DNA of 64,000 nucleotides from contig NZ_WJIC01000031.1 of NCBI RefSeq assembly GCF_009649815.1, forward strand, positions 1 to 64,000, in the 5' to 3' direction. This DNA comes from Nocardia sp. SYP-A9097. Its GTDB lineage: Bacteria; Actinomycetota; Actinomycetes; Mycobacteriales; Mycobacteriaceae. Below are positions 17,288 through 25,459 of the stretch, in pieces. A program made the translations under genes and the position numbers. The notes beneath the pieces are model-generated. The model had not been told where the DNA came from. It saw only the letters and a program-made list of their open reading frames with translations, and ran no database searches. Numbering within the stretch: the first letter of the stretch is position 1; every line of letters starts with the position of its first letter.

Positions 17288-18112
17288 CTACTTGCCGCCC
17301 TTGAGAAGTGCGCCGTTGCCCGAGGCGCCCTCGCCGAACTCGCCGCCGTCGACCGGGACCGCGGAACCACGGTTCTCCAGCTCTTCCAGCTGCGATTCCA
17401 GGTAGGACTTCAGTCGCACCCGGTACTCGCGCTCGAACGTCTTGAGCTGCTCGATCCGGCTCTCCAGCACACTGCGCTGCTGGGTGATGGTGGCCATGAT
17501 CTCGGTGTGCTTACGCTCGGCATCGGCCTGCAGGGCGTCCGCCTTCTCCTTGGCCTGACGGAGCTGGGAATCGCTGCGGGTCTGCGCGTCCGACAGCATG
17601 GCCTCGGCCTTCTGACGGGCATCGGCGATCATCGCCTCGGAGCGGGTACGGGCATCGCCGACCAGTCGCTCGGAGTTGGCTCGGGCATTGGCGAGCAGCT
17701 GCTCGGCCTCGGTCTTGGCGTCGGAGGTGAGGCGATCGGCCATCTCCTGCGCGAGCGAAAGCACCTTGGCGGCCTGTAGATTCGCGTCCGCACTGGGGGC
17801 CTCGGCCTTGACCGGCATGGGGACCGGAGCGGGCATGGGCGGCGGCGGTGCGATCGGGGCGACCTTGACGGGCTCCGGCGCGGGGGCCTGCTTCACGACC
17901 TGGACGGGTCCGCGATTCTTCTTGGCATCAGCCAGTTCCGCGTCCAATTCGGCAACGCGCTGGCGAAGATCCGCGTTTTCTTCGATGAGGCGTGAGAGCT
18001 CCTGCTCGACCAGGTCGAGGAAGGCGTCGACTTCATCCTCGTTGTAGCCGCGCTTCCCGATCGGTGGTTTGCTGAACGCGACGTTGTGCACATCGGCAGG
18101 GGTCAGCGGCAT
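17288..18112 (-). CDS. wag31: Polar growth protein Wag31/DivIVA
   Basis: A 274-residue coiled-coil protein that marks cell poles and directs tip growth and wall synthesis. The N-terminal DivIVA membrane-binding region is clear: MPLTPADVHNVAFSKPPIGK, then RGYNEDEVDAFLDLVE. A Pro/Ala/Met linker (about 83-115) separates it from a long Ala/Glu/Arg coiled coil (about 120-250). Length and architecture match mycobacterial Wag31, which is phosphorylated by Ser/Thr kinases; a target Thr in the linker was not identified. It is the last well-known member of the division cluster, 70 bp after the YggT gene. Confidence 0.96.
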   Translation of the reverse strand: MPLTPADVHNVAFSKPPIGKRGYNEDEVDAFLDLVEQELSRLIEENADLRQRVAELDAELADAKKNRGPVQVVKQAPAPEPVKVAPIAPPPPMPAPVPMPVKAEAPSADANLQAAKVLSLAQEMADRLTSDAKTEAEQLLANARANSERLVGDARTRSEAMIADARQKAEAMLSDAQTRSDSQLRQAKEKADALQADAERKHTEIMATITQQRSVLESRIEQLKTFEREYRVRLKSYLESQLEELENRGSAVPVDGGEFGEGASGNGALLKGGK

Positions 18113-18183
18113 GGAACGATCCCTTCACGCTTCGTTGGAGATCTAGCGGTAGATCTGGGCAAGCATTCTTTCGAGCCATTCTG

Positions 18184-18495
18184 TCACACCTGAGCTACCG
18201 ACTGCCCGAGCTGGCCCGTGATCGACATCAAGATGAACACGATGAAAAGCAGGACCATTATCGACAGATCGAGCCTAATTCCCCCAAGATTCACTGGGGG
18301 TATCAAACGCCTCAGGAGTTTCACCGGCGGGTCCGTGATGGTGAAGATCGCCTCGAGGATGATCACGACGAACCCGGTGGGCCGCCAGTCCCGCGCAAAG
18401 CTGCGAATGAACTCGACGATGACTCGGCTGATCAGCAGGAGCCAGAAGAGGAACAGCAGTAGGTTCAACACCTGGAACAGGGCCACGACGTTCAC
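18184..18495 (-). CDS. YggT-family membrane protein
   Basis: A 103-residue integral membrane protein with two hydrophobic regions (about residues 5-28 and 78-97) and the family core FxxxLIxRVIVEFIRSFARDW followed by ITDPPVKLLRRLIPP. YggT proteins sit beside sepF and divIVA throughout Gram-positive bacteria and are thought to help division or membrane organisation, without a settled mechanism. The start is GTG 18495. It is separated from sepF by 440 bp holding two hairpin repeats. Confidence 0.92.
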   Translation of the reverse strand: MNVVALFQVLNLLLFLFWLLLISRVIVEFIRSFARDWRPTGFVVIILEAIFTITDPPVKLLRRLIPPVNLGGIRLDLSIMVLLFIVFILMSITGQLGQSVAQV

Positions 18496-18535
18496 TCTGC
18501 CACAAAGTTTAATTTGCGCCGCCTTCGGCGTCGCG

Positions 18536-18628
18536 GTTCGCGGCCCCTGAAGGCTCGGTTCTTCACTCCTCCGCTCAGTCGCTGCGCTCCCTCGCTACGT
18601 CGCTCCAGAACCGAGCCGGGCCGCGAAC
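18536..18628. repeat. Palindromic repeat unit, copy 1
   Basis: Outer arms GTTCGCGGCCC (18536-18546) and GGGCCGCGAAC (18618-18628) are perfectly complementary, as are inner arms GGCTCGGTTCT (18552-18562) and AGAACCGAGCC (18607-18617). The 44-base loop is pyrimidine-rich on the plus strand with CGCTGCGCTCCCTCGC. Confidence 0.85.
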
Positions 18629-18809
18629 TTTGGGGTGACTGCAACTCGGCGACAAGCACGCCAAGACGGCTCGACAAGCCGGGCATAAGTACCTCTTGCT
18701 GGTGGTCGCAGGCTCGGATTGCAGTGGCCCCAACTCCATTTCGGCCGATTCGACAGGCCCGAAAGAGTCAAGGCCAGTGAAAATGGCCGCGCGATAGCTC
18801 AACTCGCAT

Positions 18810-18902
18810 GTTCGTGGCCCGCCCCGGTTCTGGACTGAGTGGAGCGGGGGAGCGCAGCGGAGGAGCGGAGGGAGGGAAGAACCGGGTTACAGGGCCACGA
18901 AC
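18810..18902. repeat. Palindromic repeat unit, copy 2 (inverted)
   Basis: Outer arms GTTCGTGGCCC (18810-18820) and GGGCCACGAAC (18892-18902) pair perfectly; inner arms CCGGTTCT (18824-18831) and AGAACCGG (18878-18885) also pair. The loop is purine-rich on the plus strand, so this copy lies in opposite orientation to the one at 18536-18628. Same total length, 93 bp. Confidence 0.85.
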
Positions 18903-18935
18903 CGCCGGAGCGGAGCGAAGGCAGTTAGACAGAGC

Positions 18936-19739
18936 TTACTTCTGGTTGTAGTAGCCGTTTTCGGCCAGTTTGCGGCGCTCCTCCGCGGAGACATCCACGT
19001 CGGCCGGCGAGAGCAGGAAGACCTTCGTCGCGACCTTGTCGAACGAACCACGCAGCGCGAACGCCAGACCCGCGGCGAAGTCCACCAGGCGGCGGGCATC
19101 GCTGTTGCTCATCTCGACCAGGTCCATGATCACCGGGGTGCCGTCCCGGAATCGCTCACCGATGATGGCGGCCTCGGCGTAGGTACGCGGGCGCAGCGTG
19201 GTGATCTTGGACAAGGGGCCTCCGTCCTCGAAGATCGCGGAACGGCGGGGCGGCTGCTGTTCCAGCCGGCGCTCCTCCATCCGCAACTCTTCCATGCGCC
19301 GCTCGGCCTCCGGGTCCACCGCGAGCGCGCCACGGGTGGTGCCGTGGACCATCGAAGCGCCGCCACCGCCACCCATGGAACGGGTACGGCTGGACGGGGC
19401 GGTGTCGATACGGGTGGGGCGACGCGGCGCTTCATAGCGGTCGCGGTCACGGTCGCGTTCACGGTCGTCCGCGTATTCGTCGGCGTAATCGTCCCGGCGA
19501 GCGGCGCTGTACGCGGGCTTGTACGGCGCCTTGTAGGGCGGCGGCTCGGAGTACCTGGGCTCGTCGTCGTAGCGCTCGTGCTCGTACCGGTCGTAATCAC
19601 GCTCGGCGTAGGACCGGGGTCGGCGCGGGGCACGCTCTTCCGAGGCGGGGCGGGGCCCGCGATCCTCGACGTAATCATCTTCGTAGTCCTCGAGCGGAAC
19701 CATGCCGAAGTACGCCTTGAACTTGTGCAGCGTGCTCAT
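18936..19739 (-). CDS. sepF: Cell division protein SepF
   Basis: A 267-residue FtsZ-membrane tether. It begins MSTLHKFKAYFGMVPLEDYE, a membrane-binding amphipathic helix, followed by a long disordered Arg/Asp/Tyr-rich linker (about 25-170). The C-terminal SepF domain starts near residue 180 with ITTLRPRTYAEAAIIGERFR and includes VIMDLVEMSNSDARRLVDFA. In actinobacteria lacking FtsA, SepF is the main FtsZ anchor, which fits the absence of ftsA here. ATG 19739 is chosen from the conserved N-terminus. The linker is longer than in M. tuberculosis. Confidence 0.96.
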   Translation of the reverse strand: MSTLHKFKAYFGMVPLEDYEDDYVEDRGPRPASEERAPRRPRSYAERDYDRYEHERYDDEPRYSEPPPYKAPYKPAYSAARRDDYADEYADDRERDRDRDRYEAPRRPTRIDTAPSSRTRSMGGGGGASMVHGTTRGALAVDPEAERRMEELRMEERRLEQQPPRRSAIFEDGGPLSKITTLRPRTYAEAAIIGERFRDGTPVIMDLVEMSNSDARRLVDFAAGLAFALRGSFDKVATKVFLLSPADVDVSAEERRKLAENGYYNQK

Positions 19740-19843
19740 CTGGTCGACCTTCCTTCGGCCCCGGTTGGCCTGGGGTGTTGTCCTGCTCAGTCCTCGTTCG
19801 CCACCAAGCATATGTTTCATATGTGACTGATGAGGTTTCTTTG

Positions 19844-20638
19844 CTACGCCGAGGTTATCGGTCGAGCGCCCATCAAAGCGGTTCCGACACGCACGCACGT
19901 GGATCCGTGGCGTATTGCGGCCTCCAAATCACTTGACATGCCCGCGGACAGCTCGCTGGCCTGGGGATGTTCCGTCAAAAGTGAGGCATGCATACGGGCG
20001 AGTCGCTCGAATGCGGCGTCTGGGTCGGTGTCCAGTGGCAGGATCGCCATCAGGCCCGCGAGCTGCAGTGATACCGATTTTTCGAGCTGTTCGGCGAGGT
20101 GGAGCATGGCAGTGTCCGAGACACCGCCGCGGGTCGGGTCGGCGTCCAGGCTCACCTGAAGCAGCACGCGCAGTGGAGCACTCCGCTCCCCCGCGTCCAG
20201 GGCCGCAAGGACCCCGGTGTCAAGCGCACTGACCAAGCGGTCGCTATCGACCGAATAGACCGTATCTGCCCAGCGTGCAACGGATTTCGCCTTGTTCCGC
20301 TGCAGCCTTCCGATGAACTCCCAGCGCACTTGCGACAGATGACGCAGTTGCGCCACTTTGTCCGAAGCCTCCTGCTCACGCGATTCACCGAACTCACGCA
20401 GGCCCAAGCCATAGAGGATCTCGATATCCGAAGCCGGATGGAACTTGGTCACCGGCAGCAGCCGCACACTCCCCGAATCCCGCCCGACAGCGGCGCACGC
20501 TGCGTCGATGCGTTCATTCAGAGCATTCAGCGCTGCCGACAATTGCCCGACACGCTCCGGCGCGAAAGTGACTCGCGCCTCCCCCGCCGCGACCGCCGCT
20601 GCTCCGGAACCGGTTGCCGCACCCAGGTTTTCAGTCAT
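19844..20638 (-). CDS. YggS-family pyridoxal-5'-phosphate homeostasis protein
   Basis: A 264-residue PLP-binding protein of the alanine-racemase-like TIM-barrel group (YggS/PLPBP), which buffers free PLP. The PLP lysine is in LLPVTKFHPASDIEIL (about residue 60), with RWEFIGRLQRNKAK and the phosphate-binding C-terminal STCVRVGTALMG motif. YggS usually has H-x-IG-x-LQ; here it reads FIGRLQ. The ATG overlaps the pgeF stop by four bases, so the two are translationally coupled. Position between sepF and pgeF matches mycobacteria. Confidence 0.93.
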   Translation of the reverse strand: MTENLGAATGSGAAAVAAGEARVTFAPERVGQLSAALNALNERIDAACAAVGRDSGSVRLLPVTKFHPASDIEILYGLGLREFGESREQEASDKVAQLRHLSQVRWEFIGRLQRNKAKSVARWADTVYSVDSDRLVSALDTGVLAALDAGERSAPLRVLLQVSLDADPTRGGVSDTAMLHLAEQLEKSVSLQLAGLMAILPLDTDPDAAFERLARMHASLLTEHPQASELSAGMSSDLEAAIRHGSTCVRVGTALMGARPITSA

Positions 20639-21375
20639 TCTGCGATTCCCTCCGATGACATCCAAATCACACCGGCGAGCCTGCCGGTCGGCGCGCCGCG
20701 CCGATGACTGAACAACGCCTTGTCCTCGATGGTGCACCGCGGGTCCACCGCGACGGCATGCACACCCGCCGCCTCCAGCTGCCGCCTGATACCCGCGCGC
20801 AGATCCAACCCGGGGGTACCCCGCACGGTCGTGGTCGCACTCCCGGGCAGATGCTTCTCGACATCGGCGCGCATGGCGGCGGGCACCTCGTACTGCCGGC
20901 CACTCGCCGCCGGTCCCAGGAACGCGCCGATCCGCTCGACCTTCGCGCCGAGGGACAGCATCGCCTCGATCGCCTTCGGCACGATCCCGATCCGAGCCCC
21001 GATCCGCCCGGCATGCACCGCGGCGATCACCCCGGCCTCGTCATCGGAGAGCAGCACGGGCACACAATCCGCACTCAATGTCACCAGCGCCAGATCCCGT
21101 TGCGTGGTCACCAGCGCATCGGTAGCAGGCACCGCCTCCGCCTGCGGGCCGTCGACGATCGTCACGTTACGACTGTGGATCTGCTCCATCCAGACCAGTC
21201 GCTCCGGCGGCAGGCCGATGCTCTCGGCGAGCCGAACCCGATTGCGCCGCACGGCTTCCGGATCGTCGCCGACGTGATCCCCGAGATTGAACGAGTCATA
21301 GGGCGCTTGTGAGAAGCCCCCGGCACGCGCAGTGACAACCCGTCTTGTTCGATACTTAGGTCCCGCAGAAGTCAT
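20635..21375 (-). CDS. pgeF: Peptidoglycan editing factor PgeF (YfiH/DUF152)
   Basis: A 246-residue multicopper-polyphenol-oxidase-like protein. Metal ligands are visible in SADCVPVLL and AVHAGRIGARIG; the usual HAGWRG motif is changed here to HAGRIG. The start of the domain, FSQAPYDSFNLGDHVGDDP, and QIHSRNVTIVD are typical. PgeF in E. coli removes L-Ser misincorporated in wall peptides. ATG 21375 (MTSAGPK) is chosen over TTG 21396. It follows ftsZ by 132 bp and overlaps the next gene. Confidence 0.93.
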   Translation of the reverse strand: MTSAGPKYRTRRVVTARAGGFSQAPYDSFNLGDHVGDDPEAVRRNRVRLAESIGLPPERLVWMEQIHSRNVTIVDGPQAEAVPATDALVTTQRDLALVTLSADCVPVLLSDDEAGVIAAVHAGRIGARIGIVPKAIEAMLSLGAKVERIGAFLGPAASGRQYEVPAAMRADVEKHLPGSATTTVRGTPGLDLRAGIRRQLEAAGVHAVAVDPRCTIEDKALFSHRRGAPTGRLAGVIWMSSEGIAE

Positions 21376-21507
21376 ACCCCCGAGAGTAGTGGCCAATCCC
21401 CGGCAACCCCGCCCCCGATCGGGTGTCCCTCCCCACCCCCTACCGGGAACACGAACGCGCCCGCTCCGATATCGGAGCGGGCGCGAAGGTCGAGCCGCGG
21501 CGCCGGG

Positions 21508-22770
21508 TCAGCGGCGCATGAACGAGGGGACGTCGACGTCATCGTCGTCGGCATCCGGGGGCTGAATGTGGGTGCGGTTGTTGTGCGCCACGGTCGGATC
21601 GACTGCGGGGCGGGGGGATTCGTAGGAGGGGGCCGGGCCGCGACCGCTCGACTGGGGTGTCTGAGCAACCGGAGCCGGGGCGGGTTCCTGGCGGACGGGA
21701 GCCGGTTCCGAGGTGCGGGCGGAGTATTCGGGGGTGCGGGAAACCTCGCCTGCGGTGGCGCGGGCGGTTCCGAAAGAGCTTGTGGCGGTGCGGCCTACCG
21801 CGGGCTCGATGCGTCGTGCTGGGCCGCTACCGTCAAAACCCGCCGCGATCACCGTCACTCGGACTTCGTCGCCCAGGGAATCGTCGATGACGGTACCGAA
21901 GATGATGTTGGCTTCGATATGGGCCGCTTCCTGCACCAGCGAGGCTGCCTCGTTGATCTCGAAAAGGCCGAGATCCGAACCGCCTGCGATCGAGAGCAGG
22001 ACGCCGTGCGCACCATCCATGGATGCCTCGAGGAGGGGCGAATTGATCGCTGCCTCGGCGGCTTTCACCGAACGGCCTTCGCCGCGGGCGGAGCCGATAC
22101 CCATGAGGGCGCTGCCCGCGCCGGACATGACGGACTTGACGTCCGCGAAGTCGACGTTGATCAGACCCGGGGTGGTGATCAGATCTGTTATGCCCTGAAC
22201 ACCGTTGAGGAGTACCTCGTCCGCGGAGCGGAAGGCATCCATCAGCGAGACCGCGGCGTCGCCCAGCTGCAGCAGCCGGTCGTTCGGGATGACGATGAGG
22301 GTGTCACAGGATTCACGCAGCGCCTGGATACCGGCCTCGGCCTGATTGCTGCGGCGCTTGCCCTCGAACGAGAAGGGCCGCGTCACAACACCAATGGTGA
22401 GTGCGCCGAGTTTGCGGGCAATGCTCGCCACGACGGGCGCGCCGCCGGTGCCGGTGCCACCGCCCTCGCCGGCCGTCACGAAGACCATGTCGGCGCCCTT
22501 GAGCACCTCTTCGATCTCGTCCTTGTGGTCCTCGGCGGCCTTGCGGCCGACCTCGGGGTCCGCGCCCGCGCCGAGGCCACGGGTCAGTTCCCGGCCGACA
22601 TCGAGCTTGACGTCCGCATCACTCATCAGCAGCGCCTGCGCGTCGGTATTGACCGCGATGAACTCGACTCCCTTGAGTCCCTGTTCGATCATCCGGTTGA
22701 CGGCATTCACGCCGCCGCCGCCGATTCCGACGACCTTGATCACAGCAAGGTAGTTGTGCGGGGGCGTCAT
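21508..22770 (-). CDS. ftsZ: Cell division GTPase FtsZ
   Basis: A 420-residue tubulin homologue that forms the division ring. It shows the N-terminal VIKVVGIGGGGVNAVNRMI, the GTP tubulin signature GGGTGTGGAP (about residue 106), and the T7 catalytic loop with NVDFADV. After a Pro/Arg-rich linker (about 315-405) it ends in DVDVPSFMRR, the C-terminal peptide that binds SepF and FtsW. The start has AAGGAAGGCGAG upstream. The 319-bp gap before it suggests its own promoter, as in mycobacteria. Confidence 0.98.
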   Translation of the reverse strand: MTPPHNYLAVIKVVGIGGGGVNAVNRMIEQGLKGVEFIAVNTDAQALLMSDADVKLDVGRELTRGLGAGADPEVGRKAAEDHKDEIEEVLKGADMVFVTAGEGGGTGTGGAPVVASIARKLGALTIGVVTRPFSFEGKRRSNQAEAGIQALRESCDTLIVIPNDRLLQLGDAAVSLMDAFRSADEVLLNGVQGITDLITTPGLINVDFADVKSVMSGAGSALMGIGSARGEGRSVKAAEAAINSPLLEASMDGAHGVLLSIAGGSDLGLFEINEAASLVQEAAHIEANIIFGTVIDDSLGDEVRVTVIAAGFDGSGPARRIEPAVGRTATSSFGTARATAGEVSRTPEYSARTSEPAPVRQEPAPAPVAQTPQSSGRGPAPSYESPRPAVDPTVAHNNRTHIQPPDADDDDVDVPSFMRR

Positions 22771-23089
22771 GGGCTCTCGCCTTCCTTAGATCCAAAAAGC
22801 TTGTCGTCTAACGGATGCTCGTCGTATGCCAGGTCCGAATGGTCTCGGGATGGTGAACCCTCAACCATAGGTTTAGCCTTATGTCAAGTATCCGACTGGT
22901 GCGGAACGGTATTCGCAGCCACCGCGTTACGGGCGCAGGCGCGCCGAAACGAGAATCAGAATCTTGTGTGATCCACCTCGTCCGGTCCACCTGGCATCGT
23001 ATCGTGGACGGTTGCCCTCCGGTGCCGGGATCGGCGCTGGAAACGTCTCCGCGGGCCACCGAAACTTTCGGTGGCCCAATGGGTATCGC
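22771..23089 (-). promoter_or_regulatory. ftsZ upstream region
   Basis: A 319-bp noncoding gap between ftsQ and ftsZ in an otherwise tight cluster, so a likely site of internal ftsZ promoters. The minus strand carries TACTTGACATAAGGCTAAAC at about 22867-22886, with a good -35-like TTGACA but no -10 hexamer at ideal spacing. The AT-rich block at about 22860-22885 stands out from its surroundings. Confidence 0.45.
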
Positions 23090-23911
23090 TCACTTTACCG
23101 TGACCAGATTCGGACTCGAAACGTCGAACACCTTGCCGGGCTGGGTCAGTAGAGGTCCGACCACAGCCGCCTTCTTCTGTGAATCACCCGTCCCACCCCA
23201 CAGCACGGTACGCCCATCTCGCAACTCGAGAGCAATATCCGAAACCGATCTGGCCACAACCTCTCCCACGCCGAGGCTCGGCGGGACCACCGCCATCACC
23301 GTGACGGCCGCCCGGGTGACCGGATCGGTGCCGCCGGGATGGTCGGTGACGAGTTTCGGGGCGGTACCCGGTGGCGGTTCGATCGCGAATTCCACACCGT
23401 CGCAATCGAGCAGGTGCGGTCCGTCCTCCGCGTCGTAGTAGAGCACCGGGGTGCGCTCGACGACCGTCACCTGCACGGTGGACGGGAACTCGCGCCGCAC
23501 CCGCACACTGCGGACCTTGGGCAGCTGGGCTACGCGTTCGGCCATGGCGGTGGTGTCGATGCGCATCATGGACAGACCGTCCGGGACCTGGAGTGCGTCC
23601 AGGACTTGATCTTCCGGCACCACGGCCAGGCCGTCGACGCGCACGGTGCGCACCGAAAGCACCGGTGTGAACCAGGCGGCCAGGCCGAGCGCGAGCAGCA
23701 GGACGACACCTACCGCAATGCCTATCCGGACACGACCGGACCGCAATGCGAGTAACAGCCGGGATTCCTCGCGACCCCGGCCACGCCGTAGTCGAGCCCG
23801 GCGTGCCGCGGCCTTCGCGGCCGAATCCCGCTCCGCGACAGTCTCGTCCGGCCGATCGTCCGAGCCCTCGGCACCGTCAGCCGAGTCGTCCGCTCCCCCA
23901 CCCGAACTCAT
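23090..23911 (-). CDS. ftsQ: Cell division protein FtsQ
   Basis: A 273-residue bitopic membrane protein. A charged cytoplasmic N-terminus (about 1-60) is followed by one membrane segment (about 63-85), the POTRA domain (VLSVRTVRVDGLAVVPEDQV) and the FtsQ beta domain. It joins FtsL/FtsB-type proteins with the PBP2x-like septal synthase outside the membrane. It starts six bases after the murC stop, the standard place. Confidence 0.94.
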   Translation of the reverse strand: MSSGGGADDSADGAEGSDDRPDETVAERDSAAKAAARRARLRRGRGREESRLLLALRSGRVRIGIAVGVVLLLALGLAAWFTPVLSVRTVRVDGLAVVPEDQVLDALQVPDGLSMMRIDTTAMAERVAQLPKVRSVRVRREFPSTVQVTVVERTPVLYYDAEDGPHLLDCDGVEFAIEPPPGTAPKLVTDHPGGTDPVTRAAVTVMAVVPPSLGVGEVVARSVSDIALELRDGRTVLWGGTGDSQKKAAVVGPLLTQPGKVFDVSSPNLVTVK

Positions 23912-23917
23912 CTCCGC

Positions 23918-25459
23918 TCACCGCCCGTGCGAGGGTCGCGCACGCAGACCGTCGAGGATCTGACCGCCCAGCATGGTGACATCGCCCGCACCCATGGTGA
24001 TCACCACATCGCCGGGGCGCGCGAGCGCGGCGACCTGACGGCCCACCCGCGACATATCCGGTTGGTAGTGCACGGGTTTGGTGACGGCATTGGCCACCAG
24101 CGCGCCGTTCACACCGGGCAGCGGCTCCTCGCGCGCACCGTAGACATCGAGCACCACGACCTCGTCGGCGAGCGAGAGGGCGGTACCGAACTCGGTCGCG
24201 AAAGTGGCGGTGCGACTGTACAAGTGCGGTTGGAAGACCACGATCACGCGACCCTGACGCGAGCGCGCGCCATCGCGGGCCTCCTGCGCCACCAGTTCGG
24301 CGGCGGCGCTGAGTACCGCGCGTACCTCGGTCGGATGGTGGGCGTAATCGTCGAAGACGCGGACGCCGTTCTCCCGGCCGGTGAGCTGGAAGCGCCGGTG
24401 CACACCGCCGAAACCCTCCAGGCCCTGGATGATTTCGGCCATATCGGCTCCGGCGGCCCGCGCGGCCAGCAGTGCGGCGAGCGCGTTCAAGGCCATATGC
24501 CGGCCCGGTACCGAGAGTCGCAGGGTGCGCGGCGCGGGTTCGTCGGAGAGCTGGAACACCGCCACACCGCCGACATCGCGTGGTTCGAAGGAGAGCAGTT
24601 GCGCGCCGACCGTCAGTCCGGTGCCCACGAAATCGCCGGAACCGTAACCGATTACCTCGATACCGCGCGGGTCGCCGGCGAGCCGGGCCACGGTGCGTTC
24701 GGCCAGGCCGAGCGAGCCCGCGTCATCCAGGCAGACCACGAGACGGCCACCGGTTTGCACGCGGTCCACGAAGTCGTCGAAGACCTGCGTGTACGCCTCG
24801 TCGGTGCCGAAGTAGTCCAGGTGATCGGATTCGATATTGGTCACCACGGCCACATCCGGGGCGTACTGCAGCAGTGAGGCGTCGCTCTCGTCGGCCTCGG
24901 CCACGAAGATGCCGCCGGTGCCGTGATGGGCATTGGTGCCCGACTCGTTGAGCTCACCGCCGACCGCGAAGGACGGGTCCGCGCCGCAATGCTGCAGCGC
25001 GACAACCAGCATGGAGGTGGTGGAGGTCTTACCGTGCGTGCCCGAGACCAGCAGGGTCTTATGCCCCTGCATGAGCTCGGCCAGGACGGCCGGGCGCAGC
25101 AGTACGGGCAGGCCGCGCCGATGTGCCTCCACCAGTTCGGGATTGGTCTTGGGGATGGCGGCGTAGGTGGTGACGACCGCGGTCGGCCCGCCGGGCAGCA
25201 GGTCCAGGGCACCGGCGTCATGGCCGATGCGCACCTGTGCGCCGCGGGCCCGCAGGGCCAGCACGCCGCGGCTCTCCTTGGCGTCGGAGCCGGAGACCAT
25301 CCCGCCCCGGGACAGCAGAATTCGGGCGATACCGGACATTCCGGCACCTCCGATGCCGATCATGTGGACCCGCTGCAAAAGTTCCGGTAGGTCCGTCTCC
25401 TGCTCCAAAGGTGTGTTCACCGCATCCAGATCTGTTCGGGTTTCGGCTGCTTCAGTCAC
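23918..25459 (-). CDS. murC: UDP-N-acetylmuramate--L-alanine ligase
   Basis: A 513-residue ATP-dependent ligase adding the first amino acid to UDP-MurNAc. It has the Rossmann motif HMIGIGGAGMSGIARIL (about residue 33), the ATP loop SGTHGKTSTTSM (about residue 125) and the downstream FDDYAHHPTEV motif of the Mur ligase C-domain. GTG 25459 is chosen because it overlaps the murG stop by eight bases; the frame upstream lies within murG. Confidence 0.96.
   Translation of the reverse strand: MTEAAETRTDLDAVNTPLEQETDLPELLQRVHMIGIGGAGMSGIARILLSRGGMVSGSDAKESRGVLALRARGAQVRIGHDAGALDLLPGGPTAVVTTYAAIPKTNPELVEAHRRGLPVLLRPAVLAELMQGHKTLLVSGTHGKTSTTSMLVVALQHCGADPSFAVGGELNESGTNAHHGTGGIFVAEADESDASLLQYAPDVAVVTNIESDHLDYFGTDEAYTQVFDDFVDRVQTGGRLVVCLDDAGSLGLAERTVARLAGDPRGIEVIGYGSGDFVGTGLTVGAQLLSFEPRDVGGVAVFQLSDEPAPRTLRLSVPGRHMALNALAALLAARAAGADMAEIIQGLEGFGGVHRRFQLTGRENGVRVFDDYAHHPTEVRAVLSAAAELVAQEARDGARSRQGRVIVVFQPHLYSRTATFATEFGTALSLADEVVVLDVYGAREEPLPGVNGALVANAVTKPVHYQPDMSRVGRQVAALARPGDVVITMGAGDVTMLGGQILDGLRARPSHGR

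Larger units (their letters stand above)
18496..18935. other. Noncoding region between sepF and the YggT gene, filled by palindromic repeats
   Basis: A 440-bp gap inside an otherwise tight gene cluster. It contains two large hairpin repeats (18536-18628 and 18810-18902) around a 181-bp spacer. Open frames across the spacer exist on both strands but have no ribosome site and overlap the palindromes, so I do not call genes. Confidence 0.7.

Noticed and set aside
18514..18802. Small frames in both strands between sepF and yggT
   Set aside because: They overlap palindromic repeats, lack ribosome sites, and show no recognisable domain; one has a CPAC...C pattern but this fits repeat sequence.
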